DNA of 64,000 bases from Parasedimentitalea psychrophila (lineage in GTDB: Bacteria > Pseudomonadota > Alphaproteobacteria > Rhodobacterales > Rhodobacteraceae): the NCBI RefSeq assembly GCF_030285785.1, contig NZ_CP127247.1, positions 3,557,501-3,621,500 on the forward strand, written 5' to 3'. This document shows positions 60,759 to 64,000 of the stretch, in pieces. The notes below the pieces were generated by a model. That model was not told the origin of the DNA, made no database searches, and saw only the letters and a program-made list of their open reading frames with translations. The position numbers were made by a program, and so were the translations under genes. The first letter of the stretch is position 1. Each line of letters opens with the position of its first letter.

Positions 60759-61958
60759 ATGGCCTATCGCCGCGGACATTTTTTTACAGATAAACAGAAG
60801 TCGGAGATCTGGGATCGTTGGCAACGCGGAGAGTCGATGAGTTCGATTGGACGTGGATTTGATCGTGCATCATCATCTATTTATCCGCTGCTGGCGCGCA
60901 CCGGTGGTATCCGTCCGCCAGATCGTATGAGGTCCCGTTTGGCTCTGAGTCTGGCTGAACGCGAGGAGATATCACGAGGCCTGACTGCGCAACTATCTGT
61001 GCGATCAATTGCGAGATCCTTGAAACGGTCTGCGTCGACCATCAGCCGCGAGATCCGGCGCAACGGTGGTGCCAAACTTTACCGTGCGGCTCAATCAGAT
61101 GCAGCGGCATGGGCTCGTGCCCATCGGCCAAAGCCCTGCAAACTGGCAGGCAATATCTATCTATGTCCACTGCCCGGCAGTCGATACGAAGTATCGATGA
61201 GAGGGGGCGACATCGGCCAAGCTGACCCGCAAATGGTCCCCGCAACAAATCGCAGGTTGGCTGATGCGCGCACATCCCGATGAGGAAGACAAACGGGTCG
61301 CCCACGAGACGATCTACCGAAGCCTATTTATCCAGACACGCAATGTACTTAAGAAAGAATTGCTGTCGCACTTGCGGGCGACGCGATCCATTCGTCGCTC
61401 TCGCCACGCCACCATGAAGCGCAGCGGCCTTGGCCAAATCAAGGACACTATATCGATCCGACAAAGACCGGCGGATGTGGAAGACCGTGCCGTTCCAGGA
61501 CACTGGGAAGGCGATTTGATCGCCGGTTCTGGCAACAGCTTCAGTGCCACGTTGGTCGAGCGACATACGCGTTATGTGATGCTGGCCAAGGTTGGCAACA
61601 AAGACAGTCACAGCGTTGTTCAGGCGCTGATCAAGCAAGCTCACAAACTACCAAAAGAACTCTACCATTCACTGACATGGGATCGTGGAAGCGAGATGGC
61701 GGGGCACAAAAAACATTTACCTTGGCGACTGATATCGACGTCTATTTCTGTGATCCGCGATCACCGTGGCAACGCGGCACGAATGAAAACACCAACCGTT
61801 TGCTGCGACAGTACTTCCCAAGGGGCACAGATTTGTCGATACATAGTCAAGCAAAGCTGAGTGCCGTCGCAAGACAGCTCAATGAACGACCTCGAAAAAC
61901 GCTAGGATATGAGACACCTGCCGAGCGTTTCAATGCATGTGTTGCGTCGACCCGTTGA
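60759..61958 (+). pseudogene. IS30 transposase with mini-element 4 and a second frameshift
   Basis: The first 137 codons match copy 1 (diverged in the helix-turn-helix part). At GNIYL-C the 39-nt element (61167-61205) breaks the frame. With CT restored the codons read GNIYLCLATSAKLTRKW, matching GNIYLYRAISAKLTRKW of copy 1. A second break lies at GHKK (ACAAAAAACATTTACC against ACAAAAATTTTACC in copy 1). The end of the protein from TFTLATDIDVY onward is nearly identical to copy 1, suggesting recombination or gene conversion of the 3' part. Confidence 0.9.
61167..61205 (+). repeat. Two-hairpin mini-element, instance 4 (in IS30 copy 2)
   Basis: 39 nt: CCACTGCCCGGCAG, hairpin TCGATAC-GAA-GTATCGA, then T GAGAGGG. 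It replaces CT between CTATGT and GGCGACATC. Confidence 0.88.
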
Positions 61959-61965
61959 AACCGCC

Positions 61966-62258
61966 GCAGATAGCGTACTTTGCAAAGTCACACGAACGGC
62001 CCTTAGCCGACGTTGGTAGTATTATCTGATGCTGCAGGGCGGCTGCCACGAAGCATTTGTTCATGCATCGAGCAAAAATGTATGCCATTGAGGACAGCAC
62101 CCAGTCTTATCAAAAACGATGTGACCTTGCTGATTTCCTGCTGGTTTATCCATTTGAGAGATAAACCATTCTCAGCATATGATTTTCCATAGCGGTTTCG
62201 CAGGAAATGATGTTTAAAACGCCTATTCGTAATACGTATAGTAACTGGAGTCATTGCT
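61966..62258. other. Region upstream of the SIR2 gene
   Basis: It begins with dispersed-repeat debris (TTTGCAAAGTC, GAACGGCCCTTAGCCGACG at 61980-62015). The remaining 240 bp are AT-rich and probably contain the promoter of the SIR2-domain gene. Confidence 0.45.
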
Positions 62259-62912
62259 ATGTCCGCCTTTGGTGATCCCGCCACTCAGATGGCCTTTTCG
62301 ATTCATGAAAATAAGGGCGTCTTCGCATTATTACTGGGTTCAGGCCTTTCCCGTGCGGCGGAAATTCCTACGGGTTGGGAAATAACCACTGACCTAGTTA
62401 GACGGATTGCTACCGCTCAGGGTGTCGAGACACAAGGCGACTGGGGCAAGTGGTTTATCGATAATGAAGGTAAAGAACCAAATTATTCTGATTTGTTGGC
62501 CCAATTAGCGACGACGCCAGCGGAACGTCGCGCCATTTTACATAGCTATATTGAACCGGATGACGAGGACCGTGAAGAGGGGCGGAAGGTTCCAACTGCT
62601 GGTCACAAGGCGATAGCAAAACTAGTTCGCGATGGACATATCAGAGTTATTGTAACGACGAACTTCGATAGGCTTATGGAAAACGCCCTGCGCGAAGTTG
62701 GGGTAGAGCCTACCGTGATTACTTCTCCTGACGTTTTAGAGGGGGCTGAGCCGCTAACCCATAGCACGTGCTATATTTTGAAGGTTCACGGGGACTATAA
62801 AGATGCCCGTATTCTCAACACCGACGACGAGCTAGATGCCTATCCCAAAGCATATAACACGCTGTTGGATCGTATCTTTGATGAGCATGGTCTAATTGTT
62901 TGCGGCTGGTCC
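62259..62912 (+). pseudogene. SIR2-domain (defence-type) gene, cut by IS-B4
   Basis: 218 codons remain. The NAD-binding SIR2-like pattern is clear: LLLGSGLSRAAEIPTGWEIT (about residues 24-43), VIVTTNFDRLMENAL (about 130-144, with the T-N-F-D motif), ILKVHGDYKDARI with the catalytic-type His, and LIVCGWSGN at the break. This SIR2 subtype is common in antiphage proteins that destroy NAD+ on infection; these are usually much longer and carry a sensor domain, which would lie beyond IS-B4. GGAG precedes the ATG at 62259. No second component of a system is visible before the window ends. Confidence 0.82.
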
Positions 62913-62964
62913 GGTAATCCCCCCCGAAACTAAGGGGATGTGGAAGTAGAATTTTCTCGGCAGA

Positions 62965-63246
62965 ATGCATGAGGAGATTTTGATGAAGATGACGAGATAT
63001 AGCGAACCCCAAATTCTTGCGATCCTACGCCAAGCCGAAGGCGGTGTGCCTGTAACGGAGCTGTGCCGCGAGCACGGGATGAGCAACGCGTCGTTCTACA
63101 AATGGCGATCAAAATACGGTGGTATGGACGCGTCGATGATCAGCCAAATGAAGGCGCTTGAAGACGAGAACCGGCGGCTGAAAAAGATGTATGCCGAGAT
63201 GAGCATGCAAGCAGAATTACTGAAGGAAGCCCTGGGAAAAAAGTGA
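62965..63246 (+). CDS. IS-B4 OrfA
   Basis: 93-aa OrfA identical to the other IS-B copies, with the same frameshift site at its end. Confidence 0.93.
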   Translation: MHEEILMKMTRYSEPQILAILRQAEGGVPVTELCREHGMSNASFYKWRSKYGGMDASMISQMKALEDENRRLKKMYAEMSMQAELLKEALGKK

Positions 63247-64000
63247 TCCGGCCAGCCTTACGACGGGGTCTGGCCGAGAAAGCGGTGGCGCGCCACGGTA
63301 TCAGCATTGCGCTGGCCTGCCGCACGTTTGATGTCAGTGAGACGTGCTATCGTTACAGCCCGCTCTTGAGCGATGAGAACGAAGAGATTGCCGATCTGCT
63401 GGTTGGGCTGACGGCCGCACGGAAGACTTGGGGGTTTGGGCTATGTTTCCTGCATCTACGTAACGTGCAAGGTCATTCGTGGAACCACAAAAGGGTTTAC
63501 CGGATTTACTGCGAACTGGAACTGAACTTGCGGATCAAACCTCGGAAACGGTTAAAGCGGGACAAACCCGATGCGCTGGCAGTGCCGGACGCCCCGAACA
63601 TGACCTGGTCGATGGACTTCATGGCGGATCGCCTCGGGGATGGTCGGGCGTTTCGGCTCTTGAACGTGCTGGATGATTTTAACCGCGAGGGTTTGGGCAT
63701 CGAGGTCGATTTTTCTTTGCCAGCCGAACGGGTTATTCGCAGCCTTAATCGGATCATTGAATGGCGTGGGAAACCAGGAACCATTCGGGTCGATAATGGG
63801 CCGGAGTACATCAGTGGTAAGCTGCTGGAATGGGCTGAGAAACAAGGTATTATCATCCAGTACATTCAACCCGGAAAGCCGCAGCAGAACGCTTACATCG
63901 AGCGCTATAATCGCACCGTCAGGCATGAATGGTTGGACCAACATATCATCGAAAACATAGAGGAGGCACAGGACTTTGCCACACAATGGCTATGGACTTA
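63243..64000 (+). CDS. IS-B4 OrfB transposase, partial at window edge
   Basis: 252 codons of the 275-codon DDE transposase, including all three catalytic residues ([29 protein letters not shown]). No difference from IS-B3 OrfB was noticed. Its last about 23 codons lie beyond the window. Confidence 0.92.
   Translation, partial: MIRPALRRGLAEKAVARHGISIALACRTFDVSETCYRYSPLLSDENEEIADLLVGLTAARKTWGFGLCFLHLRNVQGHSWNHKRVYRIYCELELNLRIKPRKRLKRDKPDALAVPDAPNMTWSMDFMADRLGDGRAFRLLNVLDDFNREGLGIEVDFSLPAERVIRSLNRIIEWRGKPGTIRVDNGPEYISGKLLEWAEKQGIIIQYIQPGKPQQNAYIERYNRTVRHEWLDQHIIENIEEAQDFATQWLWT

Larger units (their letters stand above)
60700..61965 (+). mobile_element. IS30-family element, copy 2, damaged
   Basis: 1266 bp with the same ends (GGCGGTTTCAACGGGTC) and a GC target duplication. 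It is 39 bp longer than copy 1: +37 from the hairpin element replacing CT and +2 from an A-tract insertion near 61710. Confidence 0.92.
62913..64000 (+). mobile_element. IS-B4, IS3-family element, runs off the window
   Basis: Starts with GGTAATCCCCCC at 62913 and follows IS-B3 to the window end (about 109 bp of the 1197 are outside). Confidence 0.94.

Noticed and set aside
1-64000. CRISPR arrays and rRNA genes
   Set aside because: No regularly spaced repeats and no conserved rRNA segments were seen on reading the window; repeated segments are explained by IS copies, mini-elements and dispersed repeats.

Overview
The window looks like a strongly rearranged accessory region of an alphaproteobacterium of the Rhodobacteraceae (Roseobacter group). 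The reasons are family-level: a DUF3726 protein next to an Ldh-type oxidoreductase, a BCCT carrier with heterotetrameric sarcosine oxidase genes, a non-pyrrolysine MttB-family protein paired with a dimethylglycine-dehydrogenase-like flavoprotein, and a cobalamin-riboswitch ABC importer. No 16S rRNA or core marker was seen, so the genus is not determined and a plasmid or genomic island is possible.

Layout. 1-8.7 kb: a partial unknown gene, a tyrosine integrase cut by an IS3-family element (IS-A1), low-GC unknown genes, and a three-gene locus (glycosidase-like protein, 45-aa peptide, RTX protein). 8.8-14.2 kb: nested IS fragments (IS-B1, IS-C, IS-D, IS-F) around broken pieces of lipA and gcvT and an intact AGCS symporter and universal stress protein. 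14.25-28 kb: an island-like segment with a complete integrase, a second integrase cut by IS-A2, a DUF2147 gene, IS-B2, an IS110 element, a TetR/AhpD-like pair with a palindromic operator, a chromate-resistance operon (chrB-chrA plus a remnant of a chrC-like gene) and a Tat-exported cyclase-family protein. A 39-bp repeat of the 3' half of tRNA-Thr lies near both ends (15.6 and 27.9 kb).

28.8-42.7 kb is the best preserved part: a LysR gene diverging from aldehyde dehydrogenase, M19-like protein, unknown 564-aa protein, DUF3726 protein, Ldh-type reductase and BCCT carrier, then soxB-D-A-G. Together they suggest uptake of a quaternary or N-methylated amino acid, oxidative demethylation and oxidation of the carbon skeleton. 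50-60.4 kb adds a cobalamin-riboswitch-controlled corrinoid/metal ABC importer, a GcvA-type LysR, an MttB-family methyltransferase and a second demethylase, which also fits methylamine/betaine metabolism that uses corrinoids. 42.8-50 kb and 53.6-64 kb are again IS-rich (IS-B3, IS-E, two IS30 copies, an IS1111-type element, IS-B4) and contain an autotransporter and a SIR2-domain gene cut by IS-B4.

The most unusual signal is a family of six 37-42-nt elements made of two consecutive hairpins. The first is nearly constant (CCACTGCCCGGCAG), the second varies in sequence but stays paired, and the 3' end is GAGAGGG. All six lie in IS sequences (five in transposase genes). Where an undisturbed copy is present, the element sits exactly in place of a CT dinucleotide. 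A second clear event is a template-switch mutation that turned a quasi-palindrome into a perfect 20-bp inverted repeat in one IS-A copy and broke its transposase.
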